From: Streptomyces spinoverrucosus
Lineage (GTDB): Bacteria > Actinomycetota > Actinomycetes > Streptomycetales > Streptomycetaceae
NCBI RefSeq assembly: GCF_015712165.1
Contig: NZ_JADPZX010000001.1
Location: 3,038,001 to 3,102,000, forward strand
Length of the DNA stretch: 64,000 nt
Reading direction: 5' to 3'
Below the pieces are notes generated by a model. It searched no databases. It saw nothing but the letters and a program-made list of their open reading frames with translations, and was not told the DNA's origin. Positions 25,784 through 33,466 of the stretch are shown here, one piece after another (the stretch's first letter is position 1; the number at the start of each line of letters is the position of its first letter). Both the position numbers and the translations under genes were made by a program.

Positions 25784-26496
25784 TGAATGCGTCCGCCTCC
25801 GACGCGCCCACGGACCCGCCGGTCGCCGACCGGATCGCAGGCGCGCTCTCCCTGCCGCACCCGATCAAGCCCAAGCTCCGCGGCTGGCTGCACCTCGGCA
25901 TGTTCCCGGCGGTGCTGGTCGCGGGCCTGACGCTGACCGCCCTCGCGGACTCCCCCCGCGGCCGCATAGCCTGCGGGATCTACGCCCTCACGGCCTGCCT
26001 GCTGTTCGGCGTGAGCGCGCTCTACCACCGGGGCACCTGGAGTCCGAGGATGGACGGGATACTGCGCCGCCTGGACCACTCCAACATCTTCCTGATCATC
26101 GCCGGCACCTACACCCCGCTGACGCTGCTGCTCCTGCCGGGCAGCAAGGGCCGCTGGCTGCTGTGGGGCATCTGGGCCGCGGCGCTGGCGGGCATCCTCT
26201 TCCGGGTCTTCTGGGTGGGCGCCCCGCGCTGGCTGTACACGCCCTGCTACATCGCGATGGGCTGGGCGGCGGTCTTCTTCCTGCCCGACTTCATGCGCAC
26301 CGGCGGGATCGCCGTGCTGGTCCTGGTGATCGTCGGCGGAGTGCTCTACAGCGCGGGCGGGGTCGTCTACGGCATCAAGCGACCGAACCCGTCACCACGC
26401 TGGTTCGGCTTCCACGAGGTGTTCCACTCGTTCACGCTGGCGGCGTTCGTCGTGCACTACGTGGGGATCTCGATGGTGGCGTACCAGCACGCGTAA
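25774..26496 (+). CDS. Hemolysin III / PAQR-family membrane protein
   Basis: A 240-residue protein with seven predicted membrane helices. PAQR signatures are present: LFGVSALYHRGTW...RRLDHSNIFLIIAGTYTP near the second and third helices, and FGFHEVFHSFTLAAF with the His pair at the C-terminus; these form the metal site of alkaline-ceramidase-like hydrolases. Bacterial members are annotated hemolysin III; the true activity is probably in membrane-lipid homeostasis. It could start at ATG 25774 or 25783; the latter matches a leaderless start. It is followed by a strong terminator, so it is monocistronic. Confidence 0.9.
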   Translation: MRPMNASASDAPTDPPVADRIAGALSLPHPIKPKLRGWLHLGMFPAVLVAGLTLTALADSPRGRIACGIYALTACLLFGVSALYHRGTWSPRMDGILRRLDHSNIFLIIAGTYTPLTLLLLPGSKGRWLLWGIWAAALAGILFRVFWVGAPRWLYTPCYIAMGWAAVFFLPDFMRTGGIAVLVLVIVGGVLYSAGGVVYGIKRPNPSPRWFGFHEVFHSFTLAAFVVHYVGISMVAYQHA

Positions 26497-26510
26497 CCAC
26501 GACGTCCGGG

Positions 26511-26540
26511 AAGGGCCACGGCTTGCGAGCCGTGGCCCTT
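26511..26540 (+). terminator. Terminator after the hemolysin III gene
   Basis: Perfect 13-bp inverted repeat (26511-26523 / 26528-26540) with a TGCG loop, starting 14 bp after the stop codon and ending in CTTTC. Typical rho-independent-like hairpin. Confidence 0.85.
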
Positions 26541-26584
26541 TCGCATGCCCGGGACCGCCGGGCCCTATTGGCAGTCCAGCCCTA

Positions 26585-26614
26585 TTGACAGTCCGACTCT
26601 TTTGAGAGTTACTT
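26585..26614 (+). promoter_or_regulatory. Promoter and operator of the MFS-TetR operon
   Basis: TTGACA at 26585-26590 is a consensus -35 box; a weak -10 (TTACTT or TACTTT) lies 18-19 nt downstream. Between them ACTCT-TTTG-AGAGT (26596-26609) is a perfect dyad. This is the expected position for repression by the TetR protein encoded downstream of the pump. Confidence 0.55.
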
Positions 26615-26621
26615 TCATTTC

Positions 26622-28166
26622 ATGGCTACTGTCACTGAAGGGGTGCGTCCCGACCCCCGCCGCTGGTGGGCCCTCGCCGCCCTGGTCGCGAGCATGCTCA
26701 CGCTCGGCTTCGACATGACGATCCTCAACGTGGCGCTGCCGACGATGGCCGGGCAGCTCGACGCCGGCACGGGCGAGCAGCAGTGGATGGCGGACGCGTA
26801 CGTCGTCGTCTTCGCGGCGCTGATGCTTCCCGCCGGTCTGCTCGGCGACCGGTTCGGCAGGCGGCTGATGCTGATCGGCGGGCTCGGGATCTTCCTCGCC
26901 GGGTCGGTGGTCGGCGCGCTGGCCGGTGACGTGAGCGCGGTGATCGCGGCGCGGGCGGTGATGGGCGTCGGCGCGGCGCTGGTCACGCCGCTCGCGCTGT
27001 CGGTGCTGCCCTCGCTCTTCGGCCCCGACGAGCGCACCAAGGCCGTCGGGGTCATCTCCGCCGCCTCGGCGCTGGGGCTGCCGCTGGGCCCGATCGTCGG
27101 CGGCTGGCTGCTGGACCACTTCTGGTGGGGCTCGGTCTTCCTGGTCAACGTGCCCATGGCCGCGATCGGCATCGCCGCCTGCTGCTTCCTCCTCCCGGAG
27201 ACCCGGGACCCGTCCTCCCCCAAGGTCGACACCGTCGCGACGGCGCTCACCGCGACCGGCCTCGGCACGCTGATCTACGCGATCATCGAGGCGCCCGTCC
27301 GGGGGTGGGGCGACCCGCTGGTGCTCGGCATGCTCGGGGCGTCCGTCGTACTGATCGCTCTCCTGGTGCTGCGCGAGCGACGGGCCGCGCGTCCGATGCT
27401 CGACATGGCGCTGCTGGCCGAGCGCCGGTTCCTGTTCAACACGCTCGCGGCGACCCTGGTGATGTTCGTGCTGTCCGGGCTGCTGTTCGTGCTGCCGCCC
27501 TACCTCCAGGCGGTCCTCGGTCACGACGCCTTCGGCACCGGGCTGCGGCTGCTGCCGATGATGGGCGGGCTGCTGGTCGCCGCGCGGGCCGCGCAGCCGG
27601 TCGTCGCCCGGTTCGGGGCGCGCGGGGTGGTCAGCGCGGGGCTGGCGGTGCTGGCCTTCGCCGCGCTGCTCGGCAGTCGTACGACGGTGGAGTCGGGGTA
27701 CGGCTTCACCGCGCTGTGGCTGTCCGTCGCGGGCGTCGGCTTCGGTTTCTGTGTCGTGCCGGCGATGGACGGGGCGCTGGGGGCGCTGCCCGCCGACCGC
27801 GCCGGGAGCGGGTCGGGGCTGCTGATGACGCTGCGCCAGGTCGGTGGCGCGATCGGTATCGCGCTGCTCGGCAGTCTGCTCGCGGGCGCCTTCCGGGACC
27901 GGCTGGACGTCGCCGGGCTGCCCGCGCAGGCCGCGGACACGGCCCGGGAGTCGGTGGTCGCCGCGCACGTCGTCGCCGAGCACTCGGGCGCGGCCGGGCT
28001 GGCGTCCTCCGCCAACGGCGCGTATGTGCACGGCATGGGCCTGGTGCTGCTGGTGTGCGCCGTCTCTGCGCTCGTGGCGGCCCTGGCGGCCGCCGTGTTC
28101 CTGGGCGACGGGAAGGAGCAGCGGGCCCCGGACATGGCCGGGTCCATGGCCGATGCACGACAATGA
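26622..28166 (+). CDS. MFS drug transporter, DHA2 (EmrB/QacA-like, 14-TM) family
   Basis: A 514-residue proton-drug antiporter with about 14 hydrophobic segments. Landmarks: motif D1-like LGFDMTILNVALPTMAGQL in TM1, motif A-like GLLGDRFGRRLML between TM2 and TM3, and the antiporter motif C-like SAASALGLPLGPIVGGWLL. It exports hydrophobic or antibiotic compounds. It is co-transcribed with a TetR repressor whose start overlaps the pump stop (ATGA), the standard self-regulated efflux arrangement. A dyad between the promoter boxes supports repression. Substrate is unknown. Confidence 0.93.
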   Translation: MATVTEGVRPDPRRWWALAALVASMLTLGFDMTILNVALPTMAGQLDAGTGEQQWMADAYVVVFAALMLPAGLLGDRFGRRLMLIGGLGIFLAGSVVGALAGDVSAVIAARAVMGVGAALVTPLALSVLPSLFGPDERTKAVGVISAASALGLPLGPIVGGWLLDHFWWGSVFLVNVPMAAIGIAACCFLLPETRDPSSPKVDTVATALTATGLGTLIYAIIEAPVRGWGDPLVLGMLGASVVLIALLVLRERRAARPMLDMALLAERRFLFNTLAATLVMFVLSGLLFVLPPYLQAVLGHDAFGTGLRLLPMMGGLLVAARAAQPVVARFGARGVVSAGLAVLAFAALLGSRTTVESGYGFTALWLSVAGVGFGFCVVPAMDGALGALPADRAGSGSGLLMTLRQVGGAIGIALLGSLLAGAFRDRLDVAGLPAQAADTARESVVAAHVVAEHSGAAGLASSANGAYVHGMGLVLLVCAVSALVAALAAAVFLGDGKEQRAPDMAGSMADARQ

Positions 28167-28792
28167 CCACCATGACGGCAGCACACTCCAGCACCCCCGC
28201 CGACCGCCCCCAGCTGGGACTTCGGGAGCGGAAGAAGATCAGAACGCGTGAGGCGATCCGCTCCGCGACGTACCGGCTGATCGATGAGCAGGGGTACGAG
28301 GCCACGACGATCGAGCAGATCGCCGACCGTGCCGAGGTGTCGCCGTCGACCGTCTTCCGCTACTTCCCCACCAAGGAGGACATCGTCCTCACCGACGAGT
28401 ACGACCCCCTGCTGCTGGAGGAGCTCCGGGCCCGTCCGGCGGACGAGCCCTGGCTGGAGTCCATGCGGCAGGTCATGCGCAAGGCCATCGGCCTCGGCAT
28501 CGACGAGGCCCGCGAGATCACCGAGCTCCGGTGCCGGCTGATGGCGGAGGTCCCGGCGGTGCGCTCCCGGATGATGGAGAGCATGTCGCAGACCGGGCAG
28601 CTGGTCGCCGAGGCCATCGGCGAGCGCACCGGCCGGGACCCGCAGAGCCTGGAGGTGCGGGTCTTCACGATGTCCCTGATCGGCGGGCTGATGGAGGTGT
28701 CCCAGTACTGGGCACGCACCGGCTTCCGGGAGGACCTCGCGGACCTCGTCGACCGGGCCCTGACCGTCTACGAGCGCGGCCTGACATCCTGA
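28163..28792 (+). CDS. TetR-family transcriptional repressor
   Basis: A 209-residue regulator. The N-terminal TetR helix-turn-helix is clear: RKKIRTREAIRSATYRLIDEQGYEATTIEQIADRAEVSPSTVFRYFPTKEDIV. The C-terminal ligand-binding domain is helical, with a LIGGLMEVSQYWAR helix typical of MftR-like members. Its ATG overlaps the MFS stop by 4 bp, so it is translationally coupled to the pump it probably controls through the dyad at 26596-26609. An inducer would be a pump substrate. Confidence 0.95.
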   Translation: MTTMTAAHSSTPADRPQLGLRERKKIRTREAIRSATYRLIDEQGYEATTIEQIADRAEVSPSTVFRYFPTKEDIVLTDEYDPLLLEELRARPADEPWLESMRQVMRKAIGLGIDEAREITELRCRLMAEVPAVRSRMMESMSQTGQLVAEAIGERTGRDPQSLEVRVFTMSLIGGLMEVSQYWARTGFREDLADLVDRALTVYERGLTS

Positions 28793-28796
28793 TCCG

Positions 28797-29528
28797 GTGA
28801 ACCGACCCGAGATCCACGTCCAGTTCGCCACCGAACTGCACCTGTTCGTCCCGCACGGCTGGCGGCGCGGCGCCACCGCGCTCAGCACGGACGGGGCCTC
28901 GACGCTCGGCCATGTCGTCGAGTCCCTCGGCGTCCCGCTCACCGAGGTCGGCGCGCTCGTCGTGGACGGCCGTGAGGTGCCGCCGGCCCACATCCCGAAG
29001 GACGGCGAGACGGTCAGCGTCCGCGCGGTGCAGCGCCCGCAGCGGGTGCCCGGCGCCCCGCTGCGGTTCCTCCTCGACGTCCACCTCGGCACCCTCGCCC
29101 GCCGGCTGCGCCTGCTCGGCGTGGACACGGCCTACGAGTCCATGGACATCGGCGACCCGGCGCTCGCCGCCCGCTCGGCCGCCGAGCGGCGCGTCATGCT
29201 CAGCCGCGACCGGGGCCTGCTGCGCCGCCGCGAACTGTGGGCCGGCGCCTACGTCTACAGCACCCGCCCCGACGACCAACTCCGCGACGTCCTCGACCGG
29301 TTCTCCCCGGACCTGCGCCCCTGGACCCGCTGCACCGCCTGCAACGGCATGCTGCGGGACGCCACCAAGGAGGAGGTGGCGGAGCAGCTGAAGGGCGGCA
29401 CCCAGCGGTCGTACGACGTCTTCGCACAGTGCCGACAGTGCGGGCGGGCGTACTGGAAGGGCGCACACCACGAACAGCTGGTGGCCATCGTGGAACAAGC
29501 CCTGAGTATGCGTACGCAGGGGCACTGA
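28797..29528 (+). CDS. Mut7-C RNase-domain protein with N-terminal ubiquitin-like domain
   Basis: A 243-residue protein. Residues 1-85 are the Mut7-C ubiquitin-like (ThiS/MoaD-fold) domain (STLGHVVESLGVPLTEVGALVVDGREV). Residues 88-240 are the Mut7-C PIN-like nuclease domain (RFLLDVHLGTLARRLRLLGVDTAYE, VMLSRDRGLLRRR with acidic residues) followed by a zinc ribbon with two CxxC pairs (CTACNG, CRQCGRAYW). Proteins of this type are predicted RNases. The GTG start lies 4 nt after the tetR stop, so it may be cotranscribed with the pump operon, although a functional link is not evident. Confidence 0.88.
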   Translation: MNRPEIHVQFATELHLFVPHGWRRGATALSTDGASTLGHVVESLGVPLTEVGALVVDGREVPPAHIPKDGETVSVRAVQRPQRVPGAPLRFLLDVHLGTLARRLRLLGVDTAYESMDIGDPALAARSAAERRVMLSRDRGLLRRRELWAGAYVYSTRPDDQLRDVLDRFSPDLRPWTRCTACNGMLRDATKEEVAEQLKGGTQRSYDVFAQCRQCGRAYWKGAHHEQLVAIVEQALSMRTQGH

Positions 29529-29575
29529 GTACGTCGCCCGATCACCGATGACGGCGGGGGCGATGAGATGGCGAC

Positions 29576-29881
29576 ATGAACAACGCGCGCCTGCTCACCG
29601 GTTGGTCCGTCGCCGGACTCCTGCTGCTCCTGCCGACCGTCGCTGTCGCCTGGGTCGCGGTGCTCGCCACCGAGCGCGGCAGCCGCTGCCTCACCTACGG
29701 GGAGCAGTGCTCGACGATTCCGAGCGGGGTGCTGCACGCCTTCTTCTGGGCCGCTCTCGCGCTGGGCGCCCTGGCGCTGGCATGGCCCCGAGCCAGGTGG
29801 CAGTACGCCAGGCTCGGGGCCGTGCTGGTGCAGTGGGGTGCTCAGCTCACACTGGGATCGCTGATCCTCAGCGGCGCCTGA
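29576..29881 (+). CDS. Small membrane protein of unknown function
   Basis: A 101-residue protein with three hydrophobic segments: LTGWSVAGLLLLLPTVAVAWVAV, VLHAFFWAALALGALALAW and LGAVLVQWGAQLTLGSLIL. Between the first and second are a few residues with two Cys (RCLTYGEQC) that could form a disulfide on the outer face. I do not recognise the family. It ends 14 nt inside the 3' end of the convergent copper-oxidase gene. ATG at 29576 is the only clear start; the SD is weak (GAGATGG). Confidence 0.7.
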   Translation: MNNARLLTGWSVAGLLLLLPTVAVAWVAVLATERGSRCLTYGEQCSTIPSGVLHAFFWAALALGALALAWPRARWQYARLGAVLVQWGAQLTLGSLILSGA

Positions 29882-32288
29882 CGTCACCCTTTCCGCAGGC
29901 CACGCCGTCCCTGTTCGGGTCCAGGCGTAGCGGGTCGTCCTTGCCGTTGACCTTCAGGCGGCCGTAGTCGTGCTGCTTGAGCCAGGTGCAGCGGGCCGCC
30001 GTCGTCTTCTTCACGTCCGCCGGGAAGGTGGTCGGTACGCAGACGTTGGCGGAGCCGTAGTGGCGGTCGCAGCCGGAGATGGTCGTGGGGACCTTCTGCG
30101 ACGCCCGCTTCTTGCCGGGCCCCGTGACCTTGCCGGACAGGTCGTCGGCGAAGGAGTGGACGTGCGCGGAGGCGTCGGTGGCCTTCAGGGCCTGCGGGCC
30201 CGACAGGTGCACCCACTTGGCCACGGACGGCACGCCGTTGGCATCGACCGCGAAGAGCATGTACCAGCCGGGCGGGGCCAGGTTGGGGTTGCTCGTGACG
30301 TTGAGGTCGATGTTGTTGCCGTCCACGCTCAGCGGCAGGTCCACGAACCGCTGGTTCGGGTCGGAGGAGTGCGTCACCGCCGCCGGGCGGATCAGCTCGG
30401 CCTTCGCGATGGGCCGGTCGACCGTGATGCGCTGGGTGTCGCCGTAGTTCCACTCGGTGTCGATCACCGAAGTGATCGTCGGGCGTGGGCCCTTGAGCAG
30501 ATACGGCGGGGTGTAGATGGACACGTTGTGGTTCCAGGAGCCGTTGCCCGGGTTGTCACCCGTCGTCATCACGCGGCCGTCGGGCAGCAGGAACGCCGAG
30601 GAGTGGTAGCCGCGGGCCTCGGGGTCGGCGGCCACCGGGTCGAAGGTGTTGGTCGCCGGATCGTAGATCGACGACTCGAAGACCGGGTTGGCGCGGTTGT
30701 GCAGGGCGCCGCCGGTCTCCAGGACCTTGCCGTCCGGGAGCAGTACCGCGGAGACGTACATCTTGCCCTGGTTGCCGGTCTGCGGGACCTTCCCGTTGCC
30801 GAGGTCGACCGTGCCCTGCGGGATCGGCGGCCCGGCGACGTAGGACGGGTTGGGCTGCTTGAGGTCGATGACGTCGGTCAGGCGGTTCGCCTGCGGGTTG
30901 GAGTCGATGTTGCCGCCGCCGATGGTGAGGACCTTCTGGTCCTGCGCCGGGGGCAGCAGCACGCTCGCCGACTGGTCCCGCTCGTCCTTGTTCTGCAGAC
31001 CGGGCACCTGGGTGACGGTGTTGGCGTCGTAGTCGTAGATCGCCGAGCCGGTGCCGGGGATGTTGTTGCCGAAGACATGGCTGCCGGAGTAGAAAAGGCG
31101 GCCGTCCTGCATCAGGATCATCGACGGGTACAGACCCCAGTACGACCAGGTCTGGTTGACCTTCCACAGCGGCTGCCACTGCTGCTCGTCCTCGGACCAC
31201 AGCTCGGCCGTCACCGACCCGGTGGAGTCCTCCTTCAGCCCGCCGAAGGAGATCACGTCACCGTTGCCGAGGATGGTCGCCGACGGGTACCAGTGCCCGT
31301 CGTTCATGTCGTTCGTCTTGATGTACGTCTCGGTCGCCGGGTCGAAGACGTACGAGTCCTTGTACCCCTGGTAGCCGATCGTGCCGTCCGCCGACGGGTA
31401 GCCCTTGTTGCCGCTCATGATCAGCACCCGGCCGTCGGACAGCTGCACATGACCGGCGCAGAACATGTCGTCCGGCGTGGGGATGACCTTGTACGTGCCG
31501 TTCTGAGGGTCGTAGACGGCCGAGGTGAACGTGCCCGCCTCGAACATCTCGGGGTCGTTGCCGGAGCCCGCGATCAGCAGCACCTTGCCGTTGTGCAGGA
31601 CCACGGAGTGCATCGAGCGCACCGGGTTCTGCGCGGGCAGCACCTCCCACCTGCCGTTGGCGCACTCCTCGGCCGTGCCCGTGCACTCCGGCTCCGGGAC
31701 CGGGTCGGCGACCTGTTCCATCGTGTAGTCGTCGGTGGTCACGGAGCCGGTGCCGTAGACGGAGACGCCCCAGGAGATGCGGTCGGTGCCGGCCGGGACC
31801 TCCGGGGTGCGGACCGTGGCCTCGGTCCAGGTACCCGCCATCTCCAGCGTCTTGAGATCGGTCCAGTACTGCCAGCCGGCCGTGGAGTCGTGCCGGAACA
31901 GGGTGATGTTGGCGTCCGGCGTGGTCGACTTGTACCAGAGGCCCAGGTCGTACTGCTTGCCGGGCGTGACCACCGGCGCGCAGTCGGCGGACTCGGTGAT
32001 CAGCGCCTTGCGGTCGCCCTCCAGGCGGCGGGTGAGCGTGACCTTCATGGCCTTGCTGCCGGAGTGGGCGTCGGCGACCGTCTCGAAGCTGAAGTCGTTG
32101 TCGCCCCAGCCGGACTTCGACCAGCAGTACGGCATGTCGCCGGTACCGGCCGTCTCGAAGCCGGGGTTCTTGATGAGGTTGGCGGCGGAGGCGGGCTGGG
32201 GTGCGGTCAGGAGCAGGCCGCCGGTGAGGCCCGCGACGGCCAGCAGTGCGGTTCTGCGCCTTGATCTCGTACCGGGTCTTGATCTCAT
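29868..32288 (-). CDS. Galactose/glyoxal-oxidase-like copper-radical oxidase (GlxA-like)
   Basis: An 806-residue exported protein: basic N-terminus and signal peptide ending ASA. It has a carbohydrate-binding-like beta domain (about 38-170), a kelch propeller (about 200-560), a DUF1929 C-terminal domain (PTITSVIDTEWNYGDTQRI onwards) and an Excalibur-like tail (LDPNRDGVACGKG). Copper-radical residues appear intact: Cys in DDMFCAGHVQLSDG (partner of the Cys-Tyr cofactor), Tyr in DGHWYPSATIL, and Tyr/His in RGYHSSAFLLPDG. GlxA oxidises an aldehyde or sugar alcohol to yield H2O2 and in Streptomyces works with the CslA glucan synthase in hyphal-tip glycan assembly. It is the last gene of the CslA-like operon here. 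It is longer than classical GlxA (about 645 aa). Confidence 0.88.
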   Translation of the reverse strand: MRSRPGTRSRRRTALLAVAGLTGGLLLTAPQPASAANLIKNPGFETAGTGDMPYCWSKSGWGDNDFSFETVADAHSGSKAMKVTLTRRLEGDRKALITESADCAPVVTPGKQYDLGLWYKSTTPDANITLFRHDSTAGWQYWTDLKTLEMAGTWTEATVRTPEVPAGTDRISWGVSVYGTGSVTTDDYTMEQVADPVPEPECTGTAEECANGRWEVLPAQNPVRSMHSVVLHNGKVLLIAGSGNDPEMFEAGTFTSAVYDPQNGTYKVIPTPDDMFCAGHVQLSDGRVLIMSGNKGYPSADGTIGYQGYKDSYVFDPATETYIKTNDMNDGHWYPSATILGNGDVISFGGLKEDSTGSVTAELWSEDEQQWQPLWKVNQTWSYWGLYPSMILMQDGRLFYSGSHVFGNNIPGTGSAIYDYDANTVTQVPGLQNKDERDQSASVLLPPAQDQKVLTIGGGNIDSNPQANRLTDVIDLKQPNPSYVAGPPIPQGTVDLGNGKVPQTGNQGKMYVSAVLLPDGKVLETGGALHNRANPVFESSIYDPATNTFDPVAADPEARGYHSSAFLLPDGRVMTTGDNPGNGSWNHNVSIYTPPYLLKGPRPTITSVIDTEWNYGDTQRITVDRPIAKAELIRPAAVTHSSDPNQRFVDLPLSVDGNNIDLNVTSNPNLAPPGWYMLFAVDANGVPSVAKWVHLSGPQALKATDASAHVHSFADDLSGKVTGPGKKRASQKVPTTISGCDRHYGSANVCVPTTFPADVKKTTAARCTWLKQHDYGRLKVNGKDDPLRLDPNRDGVACGKGDVRRR

Positions 32289-33466
32289 GCGGTGCTCCTT
32301 GCTGTGCGGCTCCTGCGCGGGAGGTACACCAGCGCTTCGGTCCCCACGAAGCGCAGGACGAAGGTGATGACGAGTGCCAGCGCGGTGGCGGGCAGCGCGG
32401 CCATCTGGAAGGTGCCGACCAGCAGCGCGATGAGCGGAATGCGCACGAGCAGGTCGGCGTTGGCGAGCAGCGCGAACCGTGCGGTGCGGTCGGCCCAGTG
32501 CCGGAACCGCCTGCGTTCACGGAACAGCAGCTTCTCGATGAGCAGGAAGTTCCAGACCACGCCGAACTGGTTGGCGACGATCTCGGCCGGCAGGTAGTGC
32601 ATCCCGGCCTCGGTCAGCGCCCACAGCGCGAGAAGGTTCGGCACGAAGCCGGTCAGCCCGATCAGACCGAAGACGATCATGCGGGCCACCGGCGAGGCGG
32701 TGCGCAGCCCGACCAGATGGCGCAGGAAGCGCAAGCCCTCCTGCGCGGTCGACTTGGACTCCCCGGCGAACCGGTCCTGGAAGACGAACGGGACCTCGGT
32801 GACCTCGCGGGGGCGGCTGCGTACGGCGAGTTCGAGGAGGATCTTGTAGCCGAGTGGCTGGAGGATCTCGGCGGTGACCGCGCTGCGGCGGATGGCGAAG
32901 AAGCCGCTCATCGGGTCGCTGATGCCGTGCAGCTTGCGCGGGAACAGCGACTTGGTCAGCCAGGTCGCGGCGCGTGAGACGGCCACGCGGTAGCTGCCCG
33001 CCAGTCCGGCGCGGCTGCCGCCCTTGATGTAGCGGGAGGCGACGACCAGTCCGGCGTTCGCCCGCTCCCCCGTCGCGACCAGCTCCGGCACCAGGGAGGG
33101 CGGATGCTGGCAGTCGCCGTCCATGACGACGATCCAGTCCGACCCGGCCGCCTTGATGCCCTCGACGACCGCGCCGCCGAGCCCGCCGACGGGCTCCTCG
33201 CGGTGCAGGACGGTCACCGGAAAGGGACAGTCCTGGGCCGCCTTGTCGATCACCTCCGGGGTGTCGTCGGTGGAGTCGTCGACGAAGACGACCTCGCAGG
33301 GCAGCCGGGACGGCACCGACTCGGTGATCTGGTGCAGCAGTTCACGGATGTTGGCGGACTCGTTGAAGGTCGGTACGACGATGGTGACGGCGCCCGGCTC
33401 GGGCACGTCGGCGGCGTACGCCGCCGGATCGCCCAGCTCACCGGGGACCACGGACTCCTGGCTCAT
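32285..33466 (-). CDS. GT2 glycosyltransferase fused to GtrA membrane domain
   Basis: A 393-residue protein. Residues 25-245 form a GT-A glycosyltransferase resembling dolichol/polyprenol-phosphate mannose synthase: VTIVVPTFNESANIRELL, VVFVDDSTDDT, and IVVMDGDCQHPP with the metal-binding DxD-like motif. Residues 260-385 form a GtrA-like four-helix membrane domain (MIVFGLIGLTGFVPNLLALW, FGVVWNFLLIEKLLF). It should load a sugar from a nucleotide donor onto polyprenyl phosphate at the inner membrane face. It overlaps both neighbours (ATGA at 33463-33466 and at 32285-32288). It likely feeds the GT39-type enzyme encoded upstream. Confidence 0.9.
   Translation of the reverse strand: MSQESVVPGELGDPAAYAADVPEPGAVTIVVPTFNESANIRELLHQITESVPSRLPCEVVFVDDSTDDTPEVIDKAAQDCPFPVTVLHREEPVGGLGGAVVEGIKAAGSDWIVVMDGDCQHPPSLVPELVATGERANAGLVVASRYIKGGSRAGLAGSYRVAVSRAATWLTKSLFPRKLHGISDPMSGFFAIRRSAVTAEILQPLGYKILLELAVRSRPREVTEVPFVFQDRFAGESKSTAQEGLRFLRHLVGLRTASPVARMIVFGLIGLTGFVPNLLALWALTEAGMHYLPAEIVANQFGVVWNFLLIEKLLFRERRRFRHWADRTARFALLANADLLVRIPLIALLVGTFQMAALPATALALVITFVLRFVGTEALVYLPRRSRTARSTA

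Noticed and set aside
29970..32264. Plus-strand 764-residue frame opposite the GlxA-like gene
   Set aside because: Val/Arg/Gly-rich low-complexity translation and no domain. The minus strand encodes the oxidase with intact motifs.
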